From Burkholderiales bacterium (GTDB lineage: Bacteria; Pseudomonadota; Gammaproteobacteria; Burkholderiales; Burkholderiaceae_C), in contig JAGWTR010000001.1 in the NCBI GenBank assembly GCA_028868855.1, forward strand, positions 522,077-586,076: a stretch of DNA of 64,000 bases, given 5' to 3'. Of the stretch, positions 51,528 to 60,486 are shown piece by piece. Both the position numbers and the translations under genes were made by a program. The first letter of the stretch is position 1. Every line of letters starts with the position of its first letter. The notes under the pieces were generated by a model, which saw nothing but the letters and a program-made list of their open reading frames with translations, was not told the origin of the DNA and made no database searches.

Positions 51528-52463
51528 ATGAACGACACCCTGTTGCTCGATCCCTCGTTCGACACGCCAGAAGCCCTGGCCAAAGTGCTTGAAGCCCATG
51601 CCGACTACCGTGTGCTGCGCCGCCTCGTGCCGACCAGAAATTTTGGCCACAAGGCACCAGGTGCCAAGGCCAAGGTGCTGATTCTGGACACGGAAACCAC
51701 CGGCCTGGACTGGCGCAAGGACAAGATCATTGAACTGGCCTTGTTGTTGGTCGAGATCGACATCGACGCCGGATTGCCCACGAAGGTGCTCGACATCTAC
51801 GACGAACTCGAAGACCCGGGGATGCCGATCCCCGAGGCGGCCGGGCGCGTCACCGGCATCACCGATGACATGGTCAAAGGCCTGCGACTCAATGAAGATC
51901 GCATTGCGCAATTGATCGAGGGTGTCTCACTGGTGATCGCCCACAACGCCCGCTTTGACCGAGCGTTCGTGGAAACCCGTTTGCCCGCTTTTGCCGAATT
52001 GCCCTGGGCTTGTTCGCTGGCCGAAATCGACTGGAGCGAAGAAGGGCGTGGTTCGGCCAAGTTGGAGTTCCTGGCGTCTGAGCTGGGCTGGTTTTACGAC
52101 GCCCACCGCGCCGAGATGGACTGCCACGCCTTGCTGGCCGTGCTGCGCCAACCCTTACCCCAATCAGGCCTGACCGGCTTGAAGCGCCTGTGGGACAGCG
52201 CCCAGGCCATCAGTTACAAGGTGATGGCCACCGGCTCGCCGTTTGACTCCAAAGACGCCCTCAAGGGGCGTGGCTACCGCTGGGATGCCGAACGCAAGGT
52301 CTGGCACACCAGCGTGGCCGATGAGGCCGCTCTGGAGGCCGAATGCGCTTGGCTGAAAACGTCGGTGTACGGCGGACGCGCGGCGCGCATCGAGGTCGAA
52401 CAGCTGTGCGCCAAAGACCGCTTTGCCCCGCGCCCGGGGGTGCTTCAGCCGCGCAGTCTTTGA
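51528..52463 (+). CDS. DnaQ-like 3'-5' exonuclease
   Basis: The 311-residue protein has a DEDDh exonuclease domain (about 48-210). Exo I is ILDTETTGLDW (Asp54, Glu56), Exo II is AHNARFDRAFVE and Exo III is HRAEMDCHALL (H-x4-D type). The C-terminal third (about 235-311; GRGYRWDAERKVWHTSV) resembles a small add-on seen in related beta/gamma-proteobacterial exonucleases. It lacks polymerase or helicase domains, so a repair or RNA/DNA-trimming role is inferred. Co-directional with yfbR. Confidence 0.85.
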   Translation: MNDTLLLDPSFDTPEALAKVLEAHADYRVLRRLVPTRNFGHKAPGAKAKVLILDTETTGLDWRKDKIIELALLLVEIDIDAGLPTKVLDIYDELEDPGMPIPEAAGRVTGITDDMVKGLRLNEDRIAQLIEGVSLVIAHNARFDRAFVETRLPAFAELPWACSLAEIDWSEEGRGSAKLEFLASELGWFYDAHRAEMDCHALLAVLRQPLPQSGLTGLKRLWDSAQAISYKVMATGSPFDSKDALKGRGYRWDAERKVWHTSVADEAALEAECAWLKTSVYGGRAARIEVEQLCAKDRFAPRPGVLQPRSL

Positions 52464-52482
52464 CCCTTCCATCCCTGACGAA

Positions 52483-53412
52483 TCAGGATGTTTTGGCCTG
52501 GAAGGTGCCACTCAGCAATTCGGCCAGTTGCGAAGTCTCCATCCGAAAGCCACAGGCCTGCGGATGCCCGCCACCGCCCATCGATTCGGCCAGCGGGATC
52601 GCATTGAAGGTGGACACTGCGCGCAGGCCTACCTTGACCACCGCCTCTTTGGAGACGCTCCACAGCAGGGCGTAGGTGCCGCACTTTTCGGCCAGCAGGT
52701 TGCCCACTTCGCTGGTGAAGGCGCCCGGGCAGTTCGCCATCAAGCCCGCTTGCCCATTGAAGGTCACAGGGGCGGCGCTGTCAGCAATGTCGCGGCACAG
52801 GGCCAGGAACTTTTCATTCATCGCGCCACCGCGCTGGCTGAATTCGGCCACTTGCTCTGGCGTGAAGGCGGCGATCTCGGCCCAGCGCGCAAAGTCATTG
52901 GGCTCCATGTCCAGGGCTGACAAAAATGGCGCGCTTTCAGGGAACGCCCAGTTCCACAGATCACGGTCCTGAATGAAACGGATCAGGTCTGGCACGGGTT
53001 GGCTTGGGTGGAAGAACTTCCAGGCCAGCATGGCGCCAGACTGGCTCATGTCGAAGTGCACGGCGCCGCAGCGGCATTGAAACCCACTGAGCTTGTCGGC
53101 GGCGCTTTTGTGATGGTCCAGCATCACGAGGCTGGCGGCCTGCTCGTCTATGCCCTTCATCAGATCTTCCGAGAAGGAGAAATCAAGGATGTAGACCGAT
53201 CGGCCGGTCATGGACGGCATGTCCGCCAGTGCCGTGACCTTGCTGTGGCTCATGCCCACGTACTCGCCGCGCCCTTCAAAGAACAACCAGGCGGCCAGCG
53301 CGGACCCAAAGCCGTCCGGGCACTTGGCGTGGTAAATCACCAGGGGATTGGGGTCAGCCTTGTCCGGCTGGATGGCCAGGCCAGGAAGGCTGGTGAAAAG
53401 TCCGTTGCTCAT
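52483..53412 (-). CDS. DHH-family phosphoesterase
   Basis: The 309-residue protein has the DHH motif LDHHKSA (Asp99-His100-His101), upstream metal ligands in YHAKCPDGFGSALAA and ILDFSFSED, and a C-terminal DHHA1-type GGGGHPQACGFRM motif. Such enzymes degrade short oligonucleotides or cyclic dinucleotides, or act as RecJ/NrnA relatives; no membrane or GGDEF part is present. ATG at 53412 (MSNGLFTSLPG) is chosen; the frame opens 19 codons earlier. Convergent with the exonuclease gene. Confidence 0.85.
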   Translation of the reverse strand: MSNGLFTSLPGLAIQPDKADPNPLVIYHAKCPDGFGSALAAWLFFEGRGEYVGMSHSKVTALADMPSMTGRSVYILDFSFSEDLMKGIDEQAASLVMLDHHKSAADKLSGFQCRCGAVHFDMSQSGAMLAWKFFHPSQPVPDLIRFIQDRDLWNWAFPESAPFLSALDMEPNDFARWAEIAAFTPEQVAEFSQRGGAMNEKFLALCRDIADSAAPVTFNGQAGLMANCPGAFTSEVGNLLAEKCGTYALLWSVSKEAVVKVGLRAVSTFNAIPLAESMGGGGHPQACGFRMETSQLAELLSGTFQAKTS

Positions 53413-53492
53413 GAGCGCATCTATCCAAAATAATCCAATGGAGGTCGATGCTAACGGCTTTAACGCCACCAGGGGCTGCGGTCATGGCCCAA

Positions 53493-54209
53493 TCAACAGG
53501 GCTTTTCATTGAGCAAGCGATGCAGACCTGCTTCGTCGAGCACCTGAATGTCGCGCTGTTTGACTTTGAGCAGGCCTTCCTGGTGAAAGCGAGAAAACGC
53601 ACGGCTGATTGTTTCGAGCTTGAGGCCCAGGTAGCTGCCGATCTCCTCGCGGGTCATGTGCAGCAGGATGGTCGACGCTGATAAGCCACGCGCCTGCAGG
53701 CGCTGAATGAGGTTGAGCAGGAATGCCGCCACACGCGCTTCAGCACGCATGCTCCCCAACATCATCATCACGTTCTGGTCGCGCACGATCTCGCGGCTCA
53801 GGATTTTGTGCAAGTGCTGCTGCATTACCGCGACCTTGCGTGACACCTCGTCCAGTCGGACGTAGGGGATTTCGCAGACCTGTGAGTCTTCCAGCGCGAT
53901 GGCATCGCAATGGTGCTGTTGTTGGCCAATACCGTCCAAACCCAGCAACTCGCCGGCCATCTGGAATCCGGTCACCTGGTCGCGTCCGTCGGGCGCCGTC
54001 ACCTGCGTCTTGAAAAACCCCGAGCGCACGGCGAACAGCGATGCGAAGGGGTCCCCGGCATGGAAAAGCACTTCGCCGCGCTTAACGCTGCGGCGTGTCG
54101 TCACCAATTGGTCGATTTCATCCATGTCGCCCCGGGACAAGCCCACTGGCAGGAACAGATCACGCAAGGCGCAATTGGAGCAGGCAAGTGGAATGGGATA
54201 TTTTTTCAT
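53493..54209 (-). CDS. FNR-family regulator lacking one cluster cysteine
   Basis: The 238-residue protein aligns without gaps with the FNR at 12.7 kb over the conserved parts (SVKRGE, RDQVTGFQMAGELLGLDGI, REEIGSYLGLKLETISRAFS). It keeps Cys10, Cys13 and Cys101, but position 19, the third ligand in the N-terminal cluster (CSNCALRDLF), is Phe (TTC) instead of Cys. The recognition helix keeps E-xx-SR, so DNA specificity should still be TTGAT-N4-ATCAA. An altered or absent iron-sulfur cluster is inferred. It is divergent from hemN with an FNR box between them, so auto- or cross-regulation is likely. The frame opens earlier at 54266. Confidence 0.85.
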   Translation of the reverse strand: MKKYPIPLACSNCALRDLFLPVGLSRGDMDEIDQLVTTRRSVKRGEVLFHAGDPFASLFAVRSGFFKTQVTAPDGRDQVTGFQMAGELLGLDGIGQQQHHCDAIALEDSQVCEIPYVRLDEVSRKVAVMQQHLHKILSREIVRDQNVMMMLGSMRAEARVAAFLLNLIQRLQARGLSASTILLHMTREEIGSYLGLKLETISRAFSRFHQEGLLKVKQRDIQVLDEAGLHRLLNEKPC

Positions 54210-54301
54210 AACGGATTCGACCACATCGTTGGCACGCGCCCCCCTACCGAGCATGACCAGTCGCAATATTCAAATGATTGTCCGGGTTAATTCGAGATGA
54301 A

Positions 54302-54319
54302 ATTTGATGCTGATCAAAT
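54302..54319. promoter_or_regulatory. Perfect FNR box between fnr paralogue and hemN
   Basis: ATTTGATGCTGATCAAAT is a perfect dyad with 7-base arms around GCTG and contains the exact FNR consensus TTGAT-N4-ATCAA (54304-54317). Its centre is about 41 bases before the hemN ATG and 101 bases before the regulator's start. The latter spacing would allow class II activation of the regulator gene with a leader of about 60 bases. For hemN, activation from here would need an almost leaderless transcript. Confidence 0.85.
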
Positions 54320-54351
54320 CCATGAGTCAGTAGTCTCGACACAGTTCACCT

Positions 54352-55791
54352 ATGCATGCGACCTCTAATCCAAATGACACGACCGCGCCGGGTTGGGCAC
54401 CCAGTGCCGCACTGCTCAAGCGCTTTGATGTGAACGGGCCTCGCTACACGTCCTACCCCACGGCGGATCGGTTTGTCGAGGCCTTTGGCCCTGCTCAGTA
54501 TTACCAGGCATTGACGCAACGCTCCAGTGCCGGAGCGACCGGCGTTGGTTTGGTGGGGGGGCGTGGGCCACTGTCCGTTTATGTGCATATCCCATTTTGC
54601 GAATCGGTTTGCTATTACTGTGGCTGTAACAAGGTCATCACCCGTCATCACGAACGCGCTGGCGAGTATCTCGATGCGCTTGAGCAGGAACTGGCCCTGC
54701 AGCTGAAGGTGTTGGGGCATGAGCAATCGCTCACGCAGGTGCACCTCGGCGGCGGAACGCCCACTTTCCTGAGCGATGCCGAGCTTGAGCGCTTGATGAA
54801 TTCATTGCGCAAGGGGTTCAACTTCGATCCCGGCGCCGAATGTTCCATCGAGGTGGATCCGCGTACCGTCACCCGAGAGCGCCTGGCCCATCTGGCGTCG
54901 CTGGGCTTTAACCGCATCAGCTTTGGGGTGCAGGATTTCGACCCGGACGTGCAGCAGGCGGTGCACCGTGTGCAACCCCTGGAGCATGTGGCCGAATTGA
55001 TGCAGGCGGCGCGTGACCTGAAGTTTGCGTCCATCAATGCCGACCTGATCCATGGCCTGCCCAAGCAGAGCGTGAAATCCATGGCGCACACCGTCGAGCA
55101 AATGGCCTTGCTGCGGCCTGACCGCATCGCGCTGTATGCCTATTCGCACTTGCCGGATCGCTTCAAACCACAAAGACGCATTGATGCGGCGGAATTGCCC
55201 GATGCGGCCGAGCGGATCGCCATGCTGTCCCAAGCCATGGCCGGCTTTCTGCGGCACGGCTATACGCACATTGGCATGGACCATTTCGCCCTGCCTGGCG
55301 ACTCACTGGCCGTGGCCAAGCGTCAAGGGCGTCTGCATCGAAATTTTCAGGGCTACAGCACGCAGCCCGATTGCGATCTGATCGGCCTGGGCGTGTCGTC
55401 CATCGGCAAAATTGGCGCCACCTACAGCCAGAATGCCAAGACCTTGCCGGAGTACTACGACTCCTTGAACCGCGGCGAGTTGCCGGTGGTCCGTGGCCTC
55501 GCGCTGAGCCGTGAGGATCTACTGCGCCGCTCGATCATCATGGCCTTGATGTGCCAGGGACGGGTCGATTTTGAATCGATCGAACTGGCGCACCTGATTG
55601 ACTTCCGCCAACACTTTGCGCAAGAACTGGAGCGCATCAAGGAGATGAGCGATCAAGGCCTCGTCACCTTGGAACCGGACGGCATTGAGCTCACGTCCAT
55701 GGGCTGGTTCTTCGTGCGTGGAGTCGCCATGGTGTTTGACCAGCACCTCCAGCAAGACCGTGCCCGCGAGCGCTACTCGCGCGTCATCTGA
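54352..55791 (+). CDS. hemN: Oxygen-independent coproporphyrinogen III oxidase
   Basis: HemN converts coproporphyrinogen III to protoporphyrinogen IX without oxygen, as a radical SAM enzyme in haem synthesis. The 479-residue protein has the cluster motif CESVCYYCGC (Cys83, Cys87, Cys90, plus Cys92) preceded by SVYVHIPF. It also has GGGTPTFLS (SAM binding), GFNRISFGVQDFDPDVQ and the HemN C-terminal domain (GWFFVRGVAMVFDQHL). Full length and the N-terminal RYTSYPTADRF favour true HemN over HemW-like proteins. FNR-box control fits its anaerobic role. Confidence 0.95.
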   Translation: MHATSNPNDTTAPGWAPSAALLKRFDVNGPRYTSYPTADRFVEAFGPAQYYQALTQRSSAGATGVGLVGGRGPLSVYVHIPFCESVCYYCGCNKVITRHHERAGEYLDALEQELALQLKVLGHEQSLTQVHLGGGTPTFLSDAELERLMNSLRKGFNFDPGAECSIEVDPRTVTRERLAHLASLGFNRISFGVQDFDPDVQQAVHRVQPLEHVAELMQAARDLKFASINADLIHGLPKQSVKSMAHTVEQMALLRPDRIALYAYSHLPDRFKPQRRIDAAELPDAAERIAMLSQAMAGFLRHGYTHIGMDHFALPGDSLAVAKRQGRLHRNFQGYSTQPDCDLIGLGVSSIGKIGATYSQNAKTLPEYYDSLNRGELPVVRGLALSREDLLRRSIIMALMCQGRVDFESIELAHLIDFRQHFAQELERIKEMSDQGLVTLEPDGIELTSMGWFFVRGVAMVFDQHLQQDRARERYSRVI

Positions 55792-55797
55792 CGGGGC

Positions 55798-58488
55798 TCA
55801 CAAGGCCCGCGTCACCAGCTTGAAGTCCGGGTCTTCCGGGAAGGGCTTGACGGTAAAGCCCAGGCTGCGCATGAGCTTGAGCATGGTGACGTTGTTGCTC
55901 AACACCAGGCCGTCGATTTCTGACAAGCCCTTTTCGCGGGCGACATCCGTGATGCTCTCCATCAGCCGCGAGCCCAGGCCCTTGCCATTGAAGTCGTCGG
56001 ACACCAGCAGCGAGAACTCGCAACTGGACTGGTCGGGGTTGGTGATGTAGCGGGACACACCAATGATGCGTTGGGTCTCAACGATCACGCCGTCCGTGTT
56101 TGCGCTGCGCTCCTTGAGCACGGCCACCAGCGCCATCTCTCGGTCATAGTCGATCAAGGTGAAGCGTGCCAGCATGGAAGGCGGCAACTCCGTCATGGCC
56201 GATGCAAAGCGGAAATAGCGGCTTTCGGACGACAGCCCTTGCACCAGATCCTGCAGCATGTGCGCGTCATCGGGGTGAACGGGGCGTACGGTGTACTCGC
56301 CACCGCCACGCAGCGGCCACTGCTGCTCGTAGCGTGCGGGGTAGGGCAGGATGGCTAGGTGGTTGTAGTTGTTTGGTCGGCCCATGAGGGCCTGCGGCGC
56401 GCTGTCGATCACGATGCGGGCATCCACGGCCACCGCGCCAGACTCGTCCACGATGATGGGGTTGATGTCCATCTCGCGCAGCTGAGGCAGCTCGCAGACC
56501 ATCTCTGAGACACGCAGCAGTACCTGCTCCAGCGCCTCCATGTCCACAGGGCTGGCCCCGCGCCACTCGCCCAGCGTCTCGGCCACGCGCGAGCGTTCAA
56601 TCAGGCGGCGCGCCAGGAACTGGTTGAGCGGTGGCAACTCCATGGCACGGTCGTCGATCAACTCGATCATGGTGCCGCCTGCGCCAAACACGATCACCGG
56701 ACCAAACGGGGCGTCGGTGACCAGTCCGATGTAGATCTCGCGACCCCGTCGGTTGCGGGCCATTTTCTGCACGGTCACGCCATTGATGCGGGCATCGGGC
56801 TGCAAGCGCGCCACGCGTTCGACCATGTCGTTGTAAGCGTCACGGGCGCTGGCGCCGTTTGTGATGTTGAGCACCACCCCCTCCACGTCGGACTTGTGGC
56901 TGATGTCGGGCGAGTCGATCTTGAGCGCCACTGGAAAGCCCAGCTGCATGGCGATCATCATGGCCTCGTTGGCGCTGCGCGCCAGGATGGTCTCGGTCAC
57001 CGGAATGTGGAAGGACGACAGCAGCGTCTTGGACTCCATCTCGGTGAGCACCTTGCGTCGTTCGGTGAGCACGCTCTCAATGACCAGGCGTGCCCCTTCA
57101 ATGTCCGGTGTGGCCAGCGTTGACAACGGTGGCGGTGTTTGCTGCAGCAGTAACTGGTTCTGCGCAAAGTTGGCGATGTTGCCAAATGCCCCCACGGCCG
57201 CCTCGGGGGTGCGGAAGGTCGGAATGAGGGCTTCCTTGAGAACGCCACGCCCCGCCAGCACCGAGGCATCGCCCATCCAGCACGTCAGCAAGGGTTTGCC
57301 GACCGTGCGATTGGCCTCGGCCAGCGCACGGGCCACGTCGACCGAGTCGACGTCGGCTTTGGGCGAGAAGATGGCCAGCACGCCATCGATCTGCCGGTCC
57401 TTGGCAACTGCGTCAATGGCCGCCTTGTAATGGGCGGGGCTGGCGTCTTCGGACAGGTCAATCAGGTCCGACAGCGATGCGAGTGCTGGCAGTTGCGGCT
57501 TGAGTTCTGCGGCCCCATCCGGCGAGAGTTTGCCCAGCTGCAAAAAGATTTCGTTGACCCAGTCTGCCGCCAGCACCCCAGGCCCACCGCCGTTGGTGAT
57601 GATGGCCAGACGCCGCCCCGCCGGGCGGTAGCGAGAGGCCAGGCACTTGGCCGCCGAGAACAGCTGCACGAACGAGTTGACGCGCACCGCGCCAGCACGG
57701 CGCAAGGCGGCATCGAACACATCGTCGCTGCCCACGATGGAGCCACTGTGCGTTTGCGCCGCTTCGTTGCCTGCTGGCTTGCGACCGGCCTTGAGAATCA
57801 CTACTGGCTTGGCGTTAGCCGCCGAGCGCAGGGCACTCATGAATCGGCGAGCGTTGGCGATGCCTTCGATGTAGACGATGATGCTGCGGGTCTGTGGGTC
57901 ATTGGCCAGAAAGTCCAGCACATCGGCGATGTCTAGCGATGGATGGGGCCCCAGCGAAACGACGGAAGAAAATCCCACCGCATTGTTGCTGGCCCAGTCG
58001 AGCATCGACGAGGTCAGGGCGCCTGACTGCGAGACCAGTGCCAGCGAGCCGGTTTGCGCTAGCGGCCCGGACACGCTGGCGTTGAGCTGCGAGGGCGGGC
58101 GCTGCAAACCCATGCAGTTGGGCCCCAGCAGGTGGACGCCGGCCTGGCGCGCTACTTTCTGGAGGGACTCAGCCTGCTCGGCGCTGATGCCGCTTGATAT
58201 CACCATGACTGATCGACAGGCCATGCGACCCGCCAACTCGATAGCGGGTGCCACGTCCTGCAGGGGGAGTGCGATGACTGCCAGATCGGCTCGGGCCTGG
58301 GCCAGGTCCGCCAGCGTGCCGCTGGTGTGAATGTCCAGAAACTGGAAGGTGCCGCTGAATCGCTGCGCACGCAGGGCCTGATGCAACTGCCTGGCGTGCG
58401 GAGTCAGGCTGTCGGGGGCATCGACCTTGCCGGCAAAAACCGCGATCGACTGGGGCGCAAAAAGTGGGGTCAGGTAGTGTTTGTCCAT
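55798..58488 (-). CDS. Second NDP-forming acyl-CoA synthetase-GNAT acetyltransferase fusion (Pat-like)
   Basis: The 896-residue paralogue of the 14 kb fusion has the same layout: CoA-binding domain (about 5-100), ligase domain (GPNCMGL, VSQSGALTSSMLDWA), ATP-grasp domain (HKSDVEGVVLNITNG) and a C-terminal GNAT domain (LVSDDFNGKGLGSRLM). The putative phosphohistidine is kept as H247 in THSGSIVG. The GNAT domain should acetylate protein lysines (as Pat does with Acs) using acetyl-CoA. ATG at 58488 (MDKHYLTPLFAPQSIAV) is chosen over an earlier open frame. Its end lies seven bases from the convergent hemN stop. Confidence 0.88.
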   Translation of the reverse strand: MDKHYLTPLFAPQSIAVFAGKVDAPDSLTPHARQLHQALRAQRFSGTFQFLDIHTSGTLADLAQARADLAVIALPLQDVAPAIELAGRMACRSVMVISSGISAEQAESLQKVARQAGVHLLGPNCMGLQRPPSQLNASVSGPLAQTGSLALVSQSGALTSSMLDWASNNAVGFSSVVSLGPHPSLDIADVLDFLANDPQTRSIIVYIEGIANARRFMSALRSAANAKPVVILKAGRKPAGNEAAQTHSGSIVGSDDVFDAALRRAGAVRVNSFVQLFSAAKCLASRYRPAGRRLAIITNGGGPGVLAADWVNEIFLQLGKLSPDGAAELKPQLPALASLSDLIDLSEDASPAHYKAAIDAVAKDRQIDGVLAIFSPKADVDSVDVARALAEANRTVGKPLLTCWMGDASVLAGRGVLKEALIPTFRTPEAAVGAFGNIANFAQNQLLLQQTPPPLSTLATPDIEGARLVIESVLTERRKVLTEMESKTLLSSFHIPVTETILARSANEAMMIAMQLGFPVALKIDSPDISHKSDVEGVVLNITNGASARDAYNDMVERVARLQPDARINGVTVQKMARNRRGREIYIGLVTDAPFGPVIVFGAGGTMIELIDDRAMELPPLNQFLARRLIERSRVAETLGEWRGASPVDMEALEQVLLRVSEMVCELPQLREMDINPIIVDESGAVAVDARIVIDSAPQALMGRPNNYNHLAILPYPARYEQQWPLRGGGEYTVRPVHPDDAHMLQDLVQGLSSESRYFRFASAMTELPPSMLARFTLIDYDREMALVAVLKERSANTDGVIVETQRIIGVSRYITNPDQSSCEFSLLVSDDFNGKGLGSRLMESITDVAREKGLSEIDGLVLSNNVTMLKLMRSLGFTVKPFPEDPDFKLVTRAL

Positions 58489-58595
58489 GATGTCCGTCCA
58501 CACCAAGGGGCAGTCTACGCTTGAGATGGGTCGATTTGTCAGGGTGCTTGCTGCAAAGCCGCTACGATGCAGATCGAGTTCACTCACCAGTCCCT

Positions 58596-59090
58596 ATGAG
58601 CAAGCCCAACCAACTCAGCCGTACCGTCGCGAGGTTCGAAGGATTGCCAGACAGACTGCGCCCCTGGCTGACCAGCTTTGTGCTGGGCAATGTGGTGCCG
58701 CTCGTGGGTACTGCCAAGCTGCGTTTTGACGAAATCAGCAACCAGCGTGTGGTCGTCAGCATCCGCAACCGCCGCAAGGTGCGAAACCACATCAAGGGCG
58801 TGCATGCCGCCGCCATGGCCTTGTTGGCCGAGACCGCAACGGGCTTTTGCGTTGCCATGCACCTGCCCGACGACAAGCTGCCGCTGATCAAGACCTTGAA
58901 GGTGGACTACCTCAAGCGCGCGCAGGGCGACATGAAGGCCGTGGCCCATTTGCGGCCCGAGCAGATCGAGCAGATACTGACCCAGGACAAAGGCGAGGTG
59001 ACCGTGGCCGTCCGCATCACCGACGAGTCAGGCCAGGAGCCGATTCAGTGCGACATGGTCTGGGCCTGGGTGCCCAAGAAGCGGGACTGA
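58596..59090 (+). CDS. DUF4442 hot-dog-fold protein
   Basis: The 164-residue protein matches the DUF4442 / thioesterase-like hot-dog family: FVLGNVVPLVGTAKLRFDEI, VVVSIRNRRKVRNHIKGVHA, AAMALLAETATGF and a C-terminal VAVRITDESGQEPIQC. Members resemble acyl-CoA thioesterases, but catalysis has not been shown for this group. ATG at 58596 is chosen because the frame upstream (from 58521) overlaps the divergent promoter region of the synthetase gene. The following 175 bp (59091-59265) hold no gene I can recognise. Confidence 0.75.
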   Translation: MSKPNQLSRTVARFEGLPDRLRPWLTSFVLGNVVPLVGTAKLRFDEISNQRVVVSIRNRRKVRNHIKGVHAAAMALLAETATGFCVAMHLPDDKLPLIKTLKVDYLKRAQGDMKAVAHLRPEQIEQILTQDKGEVTVAVRITDESGQEPIQCDMVWAWVPKKRD

Positions 59091-59265
59091 TTTTGACTGC
59101 GCGCCAATGAAATACTTCATCGCCGACCGATCATTGTGGGGTTTGGTTGGCGTGACTCATGACGTTCCTTTGAGGCGGTGACGTCCCCGACCACCTCCAG
59201 GGTCCGCACTGGGCACCTCCCATCGGATATCCTGCGGGTCGCCACGCAATGCTCCGGATCACACC

Positions 59266-60486
59266 ATGAAACGCCACCCGTTGTTCGTCCTCCTTGCATG
59301 TCTGGCCTTGGGTGTCCTGGTATGGGGCCTGGTGCAAAAGATGCGCGGGCCGGCCTTGGCCGGCTACCAAGTCGCCGCGCGGCCGCTGGTGCAGACCGTC
59401 GTGGCGACCGGTCGGGTGGTGGCCGTATCGCGCGCTCAGATCGGCAGCCCGGTGACCGGCGTGGTGGCCGAGCGTCGCGTGAAGGAGGGAGACGTGGTGC
59501 GGCCTGGCGACGTGCTGGCGGTGCTGCGTGCGGACGACCTCGAAGCGGCGGTACGCGAAGCGGAGGCCGCCCTGGCCCAGCTGCAGCAGTCGACGCGTCC
59601 GCAGGCGCAGGCCGCACTGCGCGAGGCCGAGGCGAGTTTGACCCAGGCCAGCCGCGAAGCCCAGCGTCGTCGAGACCTGTTCCAGCAGCAGGCGATCGGC
59701 CGCGAAGAGATGGAAAAAGCGGTACAGGCGGAGACCATGGCCCGCACCGCCGCTGAGCAGGCGCGCTTGTCTGCCCGTTCGCTCGTGGCCGGCTATCCCA
59801 ACGAAGCGGCGGCGCGCGCCCGAGTGGCCAGCGCCAAGGCGCAGTTGGCCAAGACCACGATTCGTGCCGAAGTCGCCGGCACCGTGCTCACCCGCAACGC
59901 TGAGCCGGGCGACCTGGTGCAGCCCGGCCGAGTCCTGTTCGAAATCGCCCGCAAGGGCGACACCGAAGTGCTGCTACCGCTGGATGAAAAGAACCTCGAA
60001 GTGCTCGCCATCGGCCAGTCGGCCACGTGCATCGCCGACGCTTTCCCTGCGCGGCCCTTCCCGGCCAAGGTCAGATTCATCGCGCCCAGCGTGGATCCGC
60101 AACGCGGCACGGTGGACATTCGCCTCACTGTGACCCCGGTGCCGGGTTTCCTGCGCCAGGACATGACCGTCTCAGTGAATGTGGAAACGGGCCGCCGGGA
60201 CCGCGCCATCGTGGTGCCGAACGAGGCACTGGTGGCCATGGACGGCAACCGAGCTGAGCTGTGGCTGGTTGTCGATGGCCGAGCCACGCGGCGCCAGGTG
60301 CAGTTGGGCCTGCGTGGCCTGACCCAAACCGAAGTCACGGCTGGTTTGCGGGTTGGTGACTGGATCCTGACGGACGTGCAGGCCGCAGTGGCACAGGGCG
60401 ATCGCGTGCGCGTGGTGTCCAGCGGCCTGTCCGTCAGTGCTGCGAACCCCGCCACGCGCCAGGAACTGCCGGCCAAGCTGGACTGA
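59266..60486 (+). CDS. Periplasmic adaptor subunit of an ABC efflux system (MacA/HlyD family)
   Basis: The 406-residue protein has an N-terminal signal anchor (PLFVLLACLALGVLVWGLV) and a lipoyl half (VVATGRVVAVSRAQIGSPV). An alpha-helical hairpin follows (about 85-190, Ala/Gln/Arg-rich coiled coil), then the second lipoyl half (TTIRAEVAGTVLTRNAEPGD) and beta-barrel/membrane-proximal domains. It would bridge the inner-membrane FtsX-type permease to an outer-membrane channel, but no TolC-like gene is present. The three genes overlap or abut, so one transcript is likely. Export substrate unknown. Confidence 0.85.
   Translation: MKRHPLFVLLACLALGVLVWGLVQKMRGPALAGYQVAARPLVQTVVATGRVVAVSRAQIGSPVTGVVAERRVKEGDVVRPGDVLAVLRADDLEAAVREAEAALAQLQQSTRPQAQAALREAEASLTQASREAQRRRDLFQQQAIGREEMEKAVQAETMARTAAEQARLSARSLVAGYPNEAAARARVASAKAQLAKTTIRAEVAGTVLTRNAEPGDLVQPGRVLFEIARKGDTEVLLPLDEKNLEVLAIGQSATCIADAFPARPFPAKVRFIAPSVDPQRGTVDIRLTVTPVPGFLRQDMTVSVNVETGRRDRAIVVPNEALVAMDGNRAELWLVVDGRATRRQVQLGLRGLTQTEVTAGLRVGDWILTDVQAAVAQGDRVRVVSSGLSVSAANPATRQELPAKLD

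Noticed and set aside
59091..59265. Short reading frame starting ATGAAATACTTC at 59107 as a small gene
   Set aside because: Only about two dozen codons, no ribosome-binding site and no recognisable similarity; treated as intergenic.
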